Assembly: GCF_008710745.1 (NCBI RefSeq)
Contig: NZ_VYSA01000002.1
Span: 1-64,000 of the forward strand
Length of the DNA stretch: 64,000 nt
Direction: 5' to 3'
DNA from: Microbacterium rhizomatis
GTDB lineage: Bacteria > Actinomycetota > Actinomycetes > Actinomycetales > Microbacteriaceae
Below are positions 1 through 8,735 of the stretch, piece by piece (position 1 is the first letter of the stretch; every line of letters starts with the position of its first letter). The notes beneath the pieces were generated by a model. That model searched no databases and was not told where the DNA came from. It saw nothing but the letters and a program-made list of their open reading frames with translations. A program made the translations under genes and the position numbers.

Positions 1-256
1 CTGGGCCGACCTCCACCTCACCACCTGGGCCCGCACCGACACCAGCCACGTCTACACCGAACGCGGCACCTACCCCATCACCGTCACCACCCTCTACACC
101 GCCGACGTCAACTTCGGCAACGGCTGGCGACCCGTCACCGGAAACGTCGAAGCCACCACCGGCAACTACACCATCCGCGTCCTCGAAGCCCACACCGCCC
201 TCGTCAACAAAAACTGCATCGAAGACCCCCACGGCATCGGCTGCCCCACCCGCTGA
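1..256 (+). CDS. C-terminal end of an unidentified, probably exported protein (partial)
   Basis: The reading frame enters from outside the window and leaves 84 residues plus a TGA stop. The fragment is rich in Thr, Asn and short hydrophobic/polar alternations that suggest beta strands, and it has two cysteines close to its end (NCIEDPHGIGC). This would fit the last Ig/PKD-like module of a surface protein, but no domain can be named with certainty. Nearly all codons end in C, and Glu and Lys are written GAA and AAA, unlike the GAG/AAG habit of neighbouring genes. The same style returns in parts of the large exported gene at 42.4 kb. Function unknown. Confidence 0.6.
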   Translation, partial: WADLHLTTWARTDTSHVYTERGTYPITVTTLYTADVNFGNGWRPVTGNVEATTGNYTIRVLEAHTALVNKNCIEDPHGIGCPTR

Positions 257-284
257 GACTCATGATCATGAAATGTTCGGTGTC

Positions 285-761
285 ATGAGCGACCCCAATG
301 GAGAGATCCGCTACATCCCGCTTGACCCCGAAGCGGCGCGCACGACCCCCGCCAAACGGCTGCCGTTCGACCTCGCCAACCTGTCCGTGACAGGTCTGGT
401 CATCGTCTGCGAGCTGGATGATCAACCCCACGTCAACTCGGTGCCAACGCTGAACATGAGCATGACCCAGTACCTGCGGTTGTCGGACGAGTCGATGATC
501 CGACTCGACATGGATCGCGGAGTCTCAACGTTCCGTCACGGGCGCCCGGGACCCGTCTCGTGGAAGCGGACCTCGGCCGACGTCATCGCGGAGGTTCTGA
601 CACTGGTGCAGGGTGACGAACCCGACCCCGGCACGTTCCCGTGTGAAGAGTACGCACAGGCCGCTCAGCTGCGCGGAATCTCGGTCGACGCCGAGACGCT
701 GCGCGGCCTGCCGTACACAATCCTGCTGTCCGACCAACTCGCCACGATCTTCGAGTTCTGA
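285..761 (+). CDS. Hypothetical protein, 158 aa
   Basis: An open frame of 158 codons with normal GC-ending codons sits 28 bp after the preceding stop and ends 5 bp before the convergent dnaE2 stop. I chose the ATG at 285 because the reading MSDPNGEIRYIPLDPEA is a more usual start than the ATG at 273; neither has a clear ribosome binding site. The product is acidic and soluble-looking, without a signal peptide or membrane segment, and mixes beta-like and helical stretches (the latter near residues 95-130). I do not recognise a family. Longer frames on the other strand here are shadows. Confidence 0.55.
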   Translation: MSDPNGEIRYIPLDPEAARTTPAKRLPFDLANLSVTGLVIVCELDDQPHVNSVPTLNMSMTQYLRLSDESMIRLDMDRGVSTFRHGRPGPVSWKRTSADVIAEVLTLVQGDEPDPGTFPCEEYAQAAQLRGISVDAETLRGLPYTILLSDQLATIFEF

Positions 762-766
762 CCACC

Positions 767-3700
767 TCACCGGAAGTCGCGGGAGTGATGAGCCACCCCG
801 ACCCGCAGGTCTTCGAACCTGTCGGCGAGCAGGTTCGTCACTCCCTCGACCGAGCGCTCCAGCATCCCCCGCACGATCAATGCCGGTGAGTCGCGCACGA
901 CGCGGCGATACCGGTTCCACACACCAACCGAGCAGATCACGTTCACGAGACCGTGCTCGTCTTCGAGGTTCAAGAACGTGATGCCGGATGCTGTCGCCGG
1001 CCGCTGCCGGTGCGTCACAAGTCCGGCGACCTCGACGCGACGGCCCGACTCGTGCGTGCGAAGCTCGAGCGAGGTGAGCACCCCGCGCGCATCCAACCCC
1101 GACCGGTAGTGGGTCATCGGATGATCGGTGGTCGAGAGCCCGGTCGCCCACAGGTCGGCCGCGAGCAGCTCGTAGCTCGTCGGGTCGGTGAACAGCGGCG
1201 GCTGCACCGAGATCAGCGAATCGGGGAGGTACTCGATGCGATCCTGCGCGGCCGAGCCCGCGAGCCATGTCGCCTCACGGCGGCTGAGCCCCAGGCAGTC
1301 GAATGCCCCGGCGGTGGCCATCGCCTCCAACTGCACGGTCGTGACCCCGGTGCGGCGGACGAGGTCGCGCATATCGCGGAAGTCACCGCGTGCCTCCCGC
1401 TCGGCGACGATCTTCGTGGCCACCGTCACCCCGATGCCCTTGATCCCAGCCAGGCCCAGCCGCACCGCGAACCCGCCGTCGCGCCGATGGGCCAGGGTCT
1501 CGTCGGGGGCGTTGATGTCGAAGAGACCCACGGGAGGCTGGATGCTGTGGGCACAGGCATCCAACCCCGTCGCCGTCCCCGCAATCCCGGGCGCGAACGA
1601 AGGAGATCTGCGCTTCTGAGGATCTATCTGGAGGATCTGCTCCTCAGTTGTGCAGATCTCCTCGGCAGGAGCCCCCGCCTCGACCCCCGGCCCGAGCAAC
1701 GCCTCGCCCCCCGCCACATCCCCCGCAACCGGCTCGAGCAACGCCTCGACCCCCGATGCGTGCAGGTCGGGGCGACGCACCTCGACCCCGTGCCGCCGCG
1801 CATCGGCGGTGAGGGTCGCCGGCGAGTAGAACCCCATCGGCTGAGCGCGAAGCAGCCCGGCGAGGAAGGCCGCGGGGTAGTGCAGCTTGATCCACGAGCT
1901 CGCGTAGACCAGCAGCCCGAACGAGAGAGCGTGCGACTCGGCGAAGCCGAAGTTCGCGAATGCCTGGATCTTGGCGTAGATGTCATCGGACTGCTCGTCG
2001 GTGAGACCGTTCTTCTTCATCCCCCGGTACAGCTGCTCGCGGATGGACTCGATCCGCTCGATCCCGCGCTTCGACCCCATCGCCCGGCGCAGCACATCGG
2101 CATCGGCGGCGGTGCAGTCGCCGATCGCCACCGCCATCTGCATGAGCTGCTCCTGGAACACCGGAACCCCCATCGTGCGCTCCAGCACCGGCCGGATTTT
2201 CTCGTGCACGTAGGTGACTTCTTCCCGCCCGAGCTTGCGGCGCACGAACGGATGCACCGCGCCACCCTGGATGGGGCCGGGGCGCACGAGCGCGATCTGA
2301 ATCACGAGGTCGTAGAACTGCCGCGGCTGCAGGCGCGGCAGCAGGCCCATCTGCGCGCGCGACTCGACCTGGAACACCCCGATCGAATCCGCGCGGCAGA
2401 GCATGTCGTACACCGCCTTCTCTTCTTTCGGCATCGTGTCGAGCGTCCAGCGCTCGCCCGTGGCGTCCGCCACCAGGTCGAAGCAGTACTGCAGGGCGGC
2501 GAGGATGCCGAGCCCCAGCAGATCGAACTTCACGAGCCCCATCCATGCCGCGCTGTCTTTGTCCCACTGGATGACGGTGCGGTTCTCCATCCGCGCATGC
2601 TCGATGGGCACCACCTCCCCCACCGGACGCTCGGTGAGAACCATCCCGCCGGAGTGGATGCCCATGTGCCGCGGCGCCTTCAACAGCGCCGAGGCGAACT
2701 CGATCACCTGATCGGGGATGTCGTGATCGGCCCCCGACTCGAGCATCGCTCCCCAGCGCTCCACCTGCTTCGACCACGCGTCCTGCTGGCCGGGCGAGTG
2801 CCCGAGCGCCTTGGCCATGTCGCGCACGGCGTTCTTCGGCCTGTACTGGATGACGTTGGCCACCTGCGCGGCGCGCTCGCGCCCGTACTCGCGGTACACC
2901 CACTGGATGATCTCTTCGCGGCGATCCGAGTCGAAGTCGACATCGATGTCGGGCTCCTCATCGCGAAGGTGCGAGAGGAAGCGCTCGAACGGCAGGTTGT
3001 AGGCGATCGCGTCGACCGCGGTGATGTCGAGCAGGTAGCAGACGGCGCTCGAGGCAGCAGAACCCCGTCCCTGACACAGGATGCCTCGGCGCCGCGCCTC
3101 TTGCACGATCCCCCACACGATGAGGAAGTACCCCGGAAAATCCTTCGCCTCGATGACGTCGAGCTCGCCCGCAATGCGCTCGCGCTGAGCATCCGTCAGC
3201 CGCGGGTACTTGCGCGGCACCGCCTCCCACACCAGCTGCCGCAGGTACGAGATCGGCGTGTGCCCCTCCGGCACCTTCTGCTTCGGCAGCGCGGGCTTGG
3301 CCTTGCGGAGGGGAAAGGCCAGCTCGTCGGCGAGCGGCACCGTGCGGGCGACCGCTCCCGGATACCGGGCGAACCGCGCCGCCATCTCGGCCCCCGACCG
3401 CAGGTGCGCTCCGGCGTGCGAGGGCAGCCAGCCGTCGATCTCGTCGAGACTCCGGTTCGCGCGCACCGCCGCGACTGCCGCCGCCAGCAGTTCGCGCTCG
3501 GGCGCCGCGTAGTGCACGTTGTTCGTCGCCAGGGTCGGCAGCCCGCGCTCGGCGGCGAGCGCCGCGAGTACGTCGTTGTCACGCGTGTCGGCCGGATTGC
3601 CGTGGTCGAAGAGCTCGACATGCACCGCATCGCGGCCGAACAGGTCGACAAGATCGTCGAGAGCGGATGCTGCAGCCCCGGGCCCCCCGACGCTGAGCGC

Positions 3701-4327
3701 GCGACGGACCGCCCCCTTCCGGCATCCCGTCAGCACCGCCCAGTGCGAATCAGACGAGGGCGAGTCACGCGGACCGCCGGCGTGGTCGGCGAGCGCTGCG
3801 AGATCGTAGCGAGGTCTGCCCTTCTCGGCCCCGGCGAGCTGAGCCTGCGTGATCGCCGCCGCCAGCCGGTGGTAGCCCTCTTCGCCGCGGGCGAGCACGA
3901 GCAGATGCGCGCCGACCGGATCGGGTTCTCCGTTCTGCGGCTTGGTGAGCTCGAGCGAAAGCTCGGCACCGAACACCGTCTTCACCCCGTACGGTTCGGC
4001 CGCCTCGGCGAAGTTCACCAGCCCGTAGAACCCGTCGTGGTCGGTCACGGCCAGCGCGTGCAGGCCGAGGCGCTCGGCCTCTTCGGTGAGCTCTTCGGGG
4101 GAAGAGGCGCCGTCGAGGAACGAGAACGACGAGTGCGCGTGCAGCTCGGCGTAGGGCACCGCGTCGTCGGGCCGCTCGATCGCGGGCGGCACGTATTTCG
4201 CGCGCTTGTGCGACCAGGCAGGGCTGTCGCCGCCATCGGCGTTCGCCGGAGTGCCTGTCGGCCGACGGCGGTCGCTGAGCACCCGCTCCATCTCGGACCA
4301 CGGCACGGCGGGATTGTGGAAGCCCAT
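767..4327 (-). CDS. dnaE2: Error-prone DNA polymerase DnaE2
   Basis: C-family polymerase of the SOS mutasome, 1186 aa. An N-terminal PHP domain begins near residue 59 (YAELHAHSSFSFLDG, then VTDHDG). The glycine-rich GRGSAASS lies at 421-428 and the catalytic aspartates at 459-471 (PDIDVDFDSDRRE). A helix-hairpin-helix (GIKGIG) and an OB-fold follow. Start: the ATG at 4327 has a strong GGAGGGGAGG site; a 44-residue upstream extension would be read from a repeat and is rejected. The stretch between about residues 860 and 930 is an unusually long Gly/Ala/Glu-rich insert before the HhH. It is the last gene of the minus-strand imuA'-imuB-dnaE2 set and is separated from imuB by a repeat. In mycobacteria this set performs damage-induced mutagenic bypass; the role here is inferred from that. 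Confidence 0.95.
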   Translation of the reverse strand: MGFHNPAVPWSEMERVLSDRRRPTGTPANADGGDSPAWSHKRAKYVPPAIERPDDAVPYAELHAHSSFSFLDGASSPEELTEEAERLGLHALAVTDHDGFYGLVNFAEAAEPYGVKTVFGAELSLELTKPQNGEPDPVGAHLLVLARGEEGYHRLAAAITQAQLAGAEKGRPRYDLAALADHAGGPRDSPSSDSHWAVLTGCRKGAVRRALSVGGPGAAASALDDLVDLFGRDAVHVELFDHGNPADTRDNDVLAALAAERGLPTLATNNVHYAAPERELLAAAVAAVRANRSLDEIDGWLPSHAGAHLRSGAEMAARFARYPGAVARTVPLADELAFPLRKAKPALPKQKVPEGHTPISYLRQLVWEAVPRKYPRLTDAQRERIAGELDVIEAKDFPGYFLIVWGIVQEARRRGILCQGRGSAASSAVCYLLDITAVDAIAYNLPFERFLSHLRDEEPDIDVDFDSDRREEIIQWVYREYGRERAAQVANVIQYRPKNAVRDMAKALGHSPGQQDAWSKQVERWGAMLESGADHDIPDQVIEFASALLKAPRHMGIHSGGMVLTERPVGEVVPIEHARMENRTVIQWDKDSAAWMGLVKFDLLGLGILAALQYCFDLVADATGERWTLDTMPKEEKAVYDMLCRADSIGVFQVESRAQMGLLPRLQPRQFYDLVIQIALVRPGPIQGGAVHPFVRRKLGREEVTYVHEKIRPVLERTMGVPVFQEQLMQMAVAIGDCTAADADVLRRAMGSKRGIERIESIREQLYRGMKKNGLTDEQSDDIYAKIQAFANFGFAESHALSFGLLVYASSWIKLHYPAAFLAGLLRAQPMGFYSPATLTADARRHGVEVRRPDLHASGVEALLEPVAGDVAGGEALLGPGVEAGAPAEEICTTEEQILQIDPQKRRSPSFAPGIAGTATGLDACAHSIQPPVGLFDINAPDETLAHRRDGGFAVRLGLAGIKGIGVTVATKIVAEREARGDFRDMRDLVRRTGVTTVQLEAMATAGAFDCLGLSRREATWLAGSAAQDRIEYLPDSLISVQPPLFTDPTSYELLAADLWATGLSTTDHPMTHYRSGLDARGVLTSLELRTHESGRRVEVAGLVTHRQRPATASGITFLNLEDEHGLVNVICSVGVWNRYRRVVRDSPALIVRGMLERSVEGVTNLLADRFEDLRVGVAHHSRDFR

Positions 4328-4351
4328 CAGGCGCCTCCCCTCCGCCGGACG

Positions 4352-4450
4352 CGTTTCGACTCGTCGCTGCGCCCCTCGCTCGACGACCGGAACCCCTCGC
4401 TCGACGACCGGAACCCCTCGCTCGTTGAGCGAGCGAAGCGAGACGAAACG
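4352..4450. repeat. Palindromic intergenic repeat with two 21-bp units
   Basis: The imuB-dnaE2 gap is filled by a repeat. It opens with CGTTTCG and closes with CGAAACG (4444-4450). Inside are two perfect 21-bp copies at 4372-4392 and 4393-4413 (unit begins CCCCTCGCTCGACGACCGGA) and a third partial copy, followed by a CTCGTTGAGCGAG palindrome. It is open in the dnaE2 frame, which explains a spurious longer dnaE2 start. It looks like a dispersed REP-type element. Confidence 0.7.
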
Positions 4451-4459
4451 CCGGCGCAC

Positions 4460-6235
4460 TCAGTCATAGCGACCCTCCGCACGCCACTCGCCCTCTTCCC
4501 AGATCAGGAGCCAGGCGAGACCGTCGCCGTCGACCACCTGGAACCGGTGCGCCCGGCGACGGCGCAGCTCGTCCCATCCGCGTTCGCTCACCGGCCACGG
4601 ACCCGCCCAGGCCTCGATCCCCCTGCGCCGACCATCCGCGTCGAGCACGGCGGGTGGAGCGCTGAGCGCCCCACGATCGCCGATCCGCACCGCAGTCCCC
4701 GTCGCGTCACTGACCTCAACGAGCCGGGGCTCGGGGTACACCGTCGTCGGCAGGGGGTCGGGCAGGCTCCCCGGCCACGGCCGCGCACGCTCGTGGCGCA
4801 CGACAGCCCGATCCCCCCACGGCACCTGCACCTGCCGCTCGGCGAGCCAGCGGCCGCCGCCGATCGCCGAGGTGACCACCCCCCGGTGCCCGAGCATCGC
4901 CTGCACGCGAGAGAGCGCATGGTGCACGCGCTCCTCCGCTCCGGAGCCGAAGATCGCCGGAGTGTGATGGGATGCCGCATCCACCGCCGCGGGTGAGATC
5001 CGCACGTGTGCGACCCCGCTCGCCAGGACGCCCCCGCCCTGGGCCTCCCCGAGCTGCCAGCGCACCCGGTCGACGACGGCCGCCGCATCGAACGACGCAG
5101 GATGCAGCCACACCCGCTCCGACCTCTCGCCGCGCTCGCCCGCCAGCTCGACCCTCAGCTCGGTGCAGACGAGGTCGTGCGCACCGAGCCGGGCGATGAA
5201 CTCATCAGCGGCGATGCGCATGCCGAACGCCACCTGGTCGGTGAGCTCGAGCGGAGGCTCGAACGCCACCTCACGATGCAACTCGGGTGGAGGGATGCGC
5301 GGCTGCACCGGCCGGGAGTCATGGCCAGCGGCGAGTGCATGCAGACGGAGACCGCGGTCGCCGAACCGCTCGCGCACGCGCTCCACCTCGAGGGCGGCGA
5401 AGTCGGCCAGGGTCTGCACGCCCAGCCGGGCGAGCAGACCCACCAGATCGTCGGTCGCGCCCGATGCGGACCAGGCGTCGCCCAGCACCGTCACGGGCAG
5501 CTGCGCGAGGAATTCGCCGGCCCCGCCCGGCGGCACGATCCGCACAGGCCCGCCCGCGCCGGACCCGGCCGGCCCGGACCCGCCCGCGCCGGACCCGCCC
5601 ACGCCGGACCCGGCCGCGCCGGACCCGGCCGCGCCGGCCCCGCCCGGCGGCACGACCCGCACAGGCCCGCCCGTACCGAACCGGGCCGCCTGCTCGGCGG
5701 TGAACGGACCGTCTGCCACCCCGGCCCGCACGCCGTGCAACCCTTCTTCGGCGAGCGCCGCGAGCAGCATCCGCGCGGCTTCCTCTTCGCCGCCGTAGTA
5801 GCGCGCAGGGCCCCGCGCGCGCAGCGCGCACAACCCCGCCCGAACGATCTGCACCCCCGGGGCCCGCTCCTCGATGAGTGACACCACCGGCCCGAACAGG
5901 CGGTGATCGCGCCCCGGGTCGGCGGCGACGACGACGAGTCGCGGACACCGGGCTTGAGCGTCGCGACGCCGCTGCCCGCGCCGCACCCCCTCCGCCCGGG
6001 CAGCCGGAGAGCAGGCGGCGACCATATTGCGCTCCATCACGGCGATCGGCGGCGCCGCCCCACTCGACACCACGCCGCTCGAGGTCATCCCGCTCGGGCC
6101 GGCCCCGCCCGGGATCCCCACCACCCTCGCTGTGGGGTCGCGCAGCAGCGCGGTGACCGGCCAGTCCGGAAACCACAGCACGATGCTCCGGACGGGAGCC
6201 TGCCCGGGGGGCGAGGGCGCGGGTGCGAGAGTCAT
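4460..6235 (-). CDS. imuB: ImuB-like Y-family polymerase paralogue (mutasome hub)
   Basis: 591 aa. The N-terminus carries the Y-family signature in degenerate form: VLWFPDWPV near residues 19-27 and SPAARAEGVRRGQ near 76-88. The usual second catalytic SIDE-type motif is replaced by a GLCALRARGPARYYGG stretch, so the protein is probably inactive as a polymerase, as known for ImuB, which docks DnaE2 to the clamp. A helix-hairpin-helix region (LLARLGVQTLADFAAL) and a little-finger-like part follow. Residues about 188-239 are a Gly/Ser/Ala tandem repeat flanked by a duplicated GGPVRxVPPGGAG, an in-frame minisatellite not normal for the family. The ATG at 6235 follows the imuA' stop by one base. 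Regulation is probably from the upstream LexA box. Confidence 0.88.
   Translation of the reverse strand: MTLAPAPSPPGQAPVRSIVLWFPDWPVTALLRDPTARVVGIPGGAGPSGMTSSGVVSSGAAPPIAVMERNMVAACSPAARAEGVRRGQRRRDAQARCPRLVVVAADPGRDHRLFGPVVSLIEERAPGVQIVRAGLCALRARGPARYYGGEEEAARMLLAALAEEGLHGVRAGVADGPFTAEQAARFGTGGPVRVVPPGGAGAAGSGAAGSGVGGSGAGGSGPAGSGAGGPVRIVPPGGAGEFLAQLPVTVLGDAWSASGATDDLVGLLARLGVQTLADFAALEVERVRERFGDRGLRLHALAAGHDSRPVQPRIPPPELHREVAFEPPLELTDQVAFGMRIAADEFIARLGAHDLVCTELRVELAGERGERSERVWLHPASFDAAAVVDRVRWQLGEAQGGGVLASGVAHVRISPAAVDAASHHTPAIFGSGAEERVHHALSRVQAMLGHRGVVTSAIGGGRWLAERQVQVPWGDRAVVRHERARPWPGSLPDPLPTTVYPEPRLVEVSDATGTAVRIGDRGALSAPPAVLDADGRRRGIEAWAGPWPVSERGWDELRRRRAHRFQVVDGDGLAWLLIWEEGEWRAEGRYD
5521..5673. 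repeat. In-frame minisatellite inside imuB
   Basis: Two 36-bp direct repeats (5521-5556 and 5638-5673, one mismatch) bracket about 80 bp of degenerate 15-bp units (type GCGCCGGACCCGGCC). All repeat lengths are multiples of three, so copy-number changes would keep the imuB frame. The encoded peptide is a run of GSG/AAG units. Confidence 0.8.
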
Positions 6236-6236
6236 G

Positions 6237-7019
6237 TCAGCCCGCCGCTCTCACCTGGAGCGGTGCGTACGCTGCCTCCGCGGCATCACTCGAGGCCCCG
6301 AGGGACTCATCGCGCGCGGCCTCACGTGCGCCGCCGCCGATCGCGGTGATCGGCGCGCGCTGCCCGCCCTCATCGCGCAGAGCCGATACCGTGCCGTCTG
6401 CGGCGGGCAGCAGCATCCGCGACGTTCGAGGTACAGGCCAGCGCCGGCTCGACGCGGTGACGGTGACGGCGCGACCGGCCAAATAGCCGTACCCCTCGCC
6501 GAGCCCCGACCACTCGGGCTCGCTCACCCGCAGTGCGGCCTCGGCCTGCGGCCACGCACCCTCGACGAGCAGCACAGCGCCGCGCTCGCGCAGGCGCGCG
6601 GCGAGCCGCGAGACCTCCTGACCCATCGGCCGGCCCTGTGGTCGCACGGCGACGATCGGCAGCACATCCGCGATGGTGGCGGCGACGGTGAGCCAGCGCG
6701 GACCAGGATCGGGGATGAGCACGAGGCGGTCGAGATCGACACCGAGGCGCTCGGCGGCCTCGGCCCCGAGCTCGGGCATGCCGATCACCCCGCACCACGA
6801 CCCCTCTTGCGACGCGCGCGCGATGAGCGCCAGCAGCAGCGACCCCGAGGCGGGGAGCGAATAGGCCGACCCCGGCCGAAGCCCCCCGCCGGGCAGGAGC
6901 TCGGCGAGGGCGGGGTGGGTGGGCAGCACGGGAGCGTCGAGCTTGCGGCCCTGCACGCGCTCGAGCTGAGCGCGGAGGTGCCCCACCTCGTCGACGCTGC
7001 TGCGCATGTTCGCCCCCAT
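6237..7019 (-). CDS. imuA: ImuA'-like mutasome protein (RecA-fold relative)
   Basis: 260 aa. Position directly before imuB and the RecA-like layout (GGGLRPGSAYSLPASGS followed by an ATPase-like beta core, LVLIPDPG and LLVEGAW strands) identify it as the actinobacterial ImuA' component. The P-loop position reads ASGSLLL, lacking the Walker A lysine, so ATP hydrolysis is doubtful. The start may be ATG 7019 or ATG 7007; the latter has a GGGGG stretch five bases upstream. ImuA' is essential with ImuB and DnaE2 for induced mutagenesis in mycobacteria. Transcription is expected from the LexA-controlled promoter just upstream. Confidence 0.82.
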   Translation of the reverse strand: MGANMRSSVDEVGHLRAQLERVQGRKLDAPVLPTHPALAELLPGGGLRPGSAYSLPASGSLLLALIARASQEGSWCGVIGMPELGAEAAERLGVDLDRLVLIPDPGPRWLTVAATIADVLPIVAVRPQGRPMGQEVSRLAARLRERGAVLLVEGAWPQAEAALRVSEPEWSGLGEGYGYLAGRAVTVTASSRRWPVPRTSRMLLPAADGTVSALRDEGGQRAPITAIGGGAREAARDESLGASSDAAEAAYAPLQVRAAG

Positions 7020-7028
7020 CGGTACAGG

Positions 7029-7046
7029 CTAGAACATACGTTCTAG
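7029..7046 (-). promoter_or_regulatory. LexA (SOS) box of the mutasome operon
   Basis: A perfect palindrome CTAGAAC-N4-GTTCTAG (spacer ATAC) lies 10 bp before the imuA' start. It matches the GAAC-N4-GTTC core of the actinobacterial/Gram-positive LexA site, placing the three downstream genes under SOS control. Confidence 0.9.
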
Positions 7047-7168
7047 CATTTCTACCCGGGTACGACGTTAGCCTCGGCCACAGACATCCAAATCCTGCCT
7101 CATTCACTCCTATGTTCGAGACTCATCCACCATCGGTGCCACCCAACGAACGTCGGAGAATCAGCCCG

Positions 7169-7220
7169 ATGTCGGAGGATTCCCGCGAAATCCTCCGACA
7201 TTCGCGCGATCCTCCGACAT
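7169..7220. repeat. Short hairpin repeat with ATCCTCCGACAT arms
   Basis: ATGTCGGAGGATT (7169-7181) and its exact complement (7189-7201) form a 13-bp stem with a 7-nt loop. A third copy of the arm follows at 7209-7220. It lies between the SOS cassette and the cysteine hydrolase, where it could act as a terminator for the latter. The arm resembles the ends of the larger elements at 10.5 and 22.2 kb. Confidence 0.7.
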
Positions 7221-7242
7221 TCGAATACCCGAGCAACCCGGC

Positions 7243-7800
7243 TCAGCCCGCAACAAGCTCCGCCGTGGTCGCGATGCGCGCGAACCCGCCCTGCTGCAGC
7301 ACGAGCGCCGTGGTCGCCATGAGCTCCTCCGCCGACCGCGTCACCATGCCGACACCGGCCACCTCGGCGGTCAGATCGAACGTGCGGGTCGCATCCAGCG
7401 CCACGACGACGTCGTACCCGAGGTTGCCCGCCATCCGCGCGGTCGTCTCGACGCACATGTTGGTCTGGATGCCGCAGATCACCATCTCCGTGATCCCCCG
7501 CTCGCCCAGCCACGCGTGCAGATCGTGGTCGCCGTAGAACGCCGAGTTGACGTGCTTCGCGAGGAACAGATCGGGGGCCACCGCGGCCACGGAGGGGACA
7601 AGGGCGTTGCCCGCAGCATCCGGATGCAGGGGCGATCCCGCTGAACGCGAGTCGTGCCGCACCACGACGATCGGGCAGCGGCCTTCCCAGGCAGAGATCA
7701 GGGCCGAGACGTTCGCCTCGCAGTCCGGGTTGGCCGTCGGCCCCCAGACCGGGTCGTCGAAGCCGCGCTGCATGTCGATCACGATGAGTGCCTGAGTCAT
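7243..7800 (-). CDS. Cysteine hydrolase, isochorismatase-like family
   Basis: 185 aa, the usual length for the family. The catalytic triad is visible: Asp9 (LIVIDMQ), Lys82 (LAKHVNSAF) and Cys116 in ICGIQTNMCVETTARMA. Members hydrolyse isochorismate, nicotinamide or related amides and ureides; the substrate cannot be read from the sequence. The ATG at 7800 overlaps the stop of the upstream exporter gene by 4 bp (ATGA), so the two are co-translated under the MarR-type operator at 8.73 kb. A drug or metabolite that is both exported and hydrolysed would fit, but this is inference. Confidence 0.88.
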   Translation of the reverse strand: MTQALIVIDMQRGFDDPVWGPTANPDCEANVSALISAWEGRCPIVVVRHDSRSAGSPLHPDAAGNALVPSVAAVAPDLFLAKHVNSAFYGDHDLHAWLGERGITEMVICGIQTNMCVETTARMAGNLGYDVVVALDATRTFDLTAEVAGVGMVTRSAEELMATTALVLQQGGFARIATTAELVAG

Positions 7801-8735
7801 GCCCTCATCTCATCACGGACCGCGAGCGCAGAGGCGCGCCCGGACTGCCGCATCCGGTCGGCGGACTGCCGTTCGTGCCGCCGCGACCGAGGCGGCAGGA
7901 GACCCAGGGCGATCCCGGCGACGACCAGAACGAACCCCACCGCCTGCGCGAGGCCGAACACCTCACCCGCGACGGCGACTCCGAGCAGCACGCCGGTCAG
8001 CGGGTTCAAGAGCCCGATCATCCCGACCGCGGCGGGGCTGAGGCGTCGCAGCCCCGTGAACCAGGCGACGTAGGCCACCGCGGTCCCGACGATCGCGACG
8101 TACGCGAACCCCACGGCCGACACCGGAGTCAGCACCGGCGGACCACCCTCGAGCACCACGGCGAACGGCAGCAGCACGAGCGAGCCGCCGATGAGCTGCC
8201 ACGAGGTCATCGCCAGGGCGGGCACATCCGCGCCCCACCGCGATGTCAGCACGAACCCGATCGACGAGGCGAACATCGCGGCGATCGACGCGACGACGCC
8301 GATCGGGTCGACCGGTTCGCCGCCGACGCCGAGCATGAGCACGACACCCGCAATCCCGACGACCGCCCCGAGGGCGGCAGCGAGGCGAGGGCGCTGCCGC
8401 ATGAGCAGCCACGCCAGCAGCATCATGGCGGCGGCGGAGGTCGACATCAGCGTCGACGCGACACTCGAGGGCAGCCGCTGCCCGGCGACGTAGACCAGCA
8501 CGAAGAAGCCACCGACGTTGAGCGTGCCGAGCACGAGCGAACGCCACCACCAATGCCCCGCCGGCAGGCGCCGCGAGAGGAGCAGCACGAGCAGGCCAGC
8601 CGGGAGCGCGCGCAGCAGCCCGCCCCACAGCGGGACGTCGGGTGGCAGCAGCTGCCGCGTCACGAAGTACGTGCTCCCCCACGCGATCGGCGCGATCGCA
8701 GTGACGGCGATCCAGCGCCGGGATTTATCTTCCAT
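7797..8735 (-). CDS. EamA/DMT-superfamily exporter
   Basis: 312 aa with about ten hydrophobic segments in two similar halves, the 5+5 EamA layout. The start motif IAPIAWGSTYFVTRQLLP and the second-half motif GTAVAYVAWFTGLRRL are characteristic. Members export amino acids, metabolites or dyes. The ATG at 8735 lies inside a palindrome, and a TATATA -10 box (8743-8748) sits seven bases upstream, so the mRNA is probably leaderless. An in-frame extension further upstream would run through the divergent marR promoter and is rejected. It forms an operon with the cysteine hydrolase and is divergent from marR. Confidence 0.88.
   Translation of the reverse strand: MEDKSRRWIAVTAIAPIAWGSTYFVTRQLLPPDVPLWGGLLRALPAGLLVLLLSRRLPAGHWWWRSLVLGTLNVGGFFVLVYVAGQRLPSSVASTLMSTSAAAMMLLAWLLMRQRPRLAAALGAVVGIAGVVLMLGVGGEPVDPIGVVASIAAMFASSIGFVLTSRWGADVPALAMTSWQLIGGSLVLLPFAVVLEGGPPVLTPVSAVGFAYVAIVGTAVAYVAWFTGLRRLSPAAVGMIGLLNPLTGVLLGVAVAGEVFGLAQAVGFVLVVAGIALGLLPPRSRRHERQSADRMRQSGRASALAVRDEMRA

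Noticed and set aside
953..4996. A 1347-codon open frame antisense to dnaE2 and imuB
   Set aside because: It is a shadow caused by GC-ending codons; the Arg/His/Leu-rich product has no domain and crosses two real genes.
5521..5673. A CRISPR array
   Set aside because: The repeats are coding, 15 bp long and contiguous without spacers; no cas gene is present in the window.
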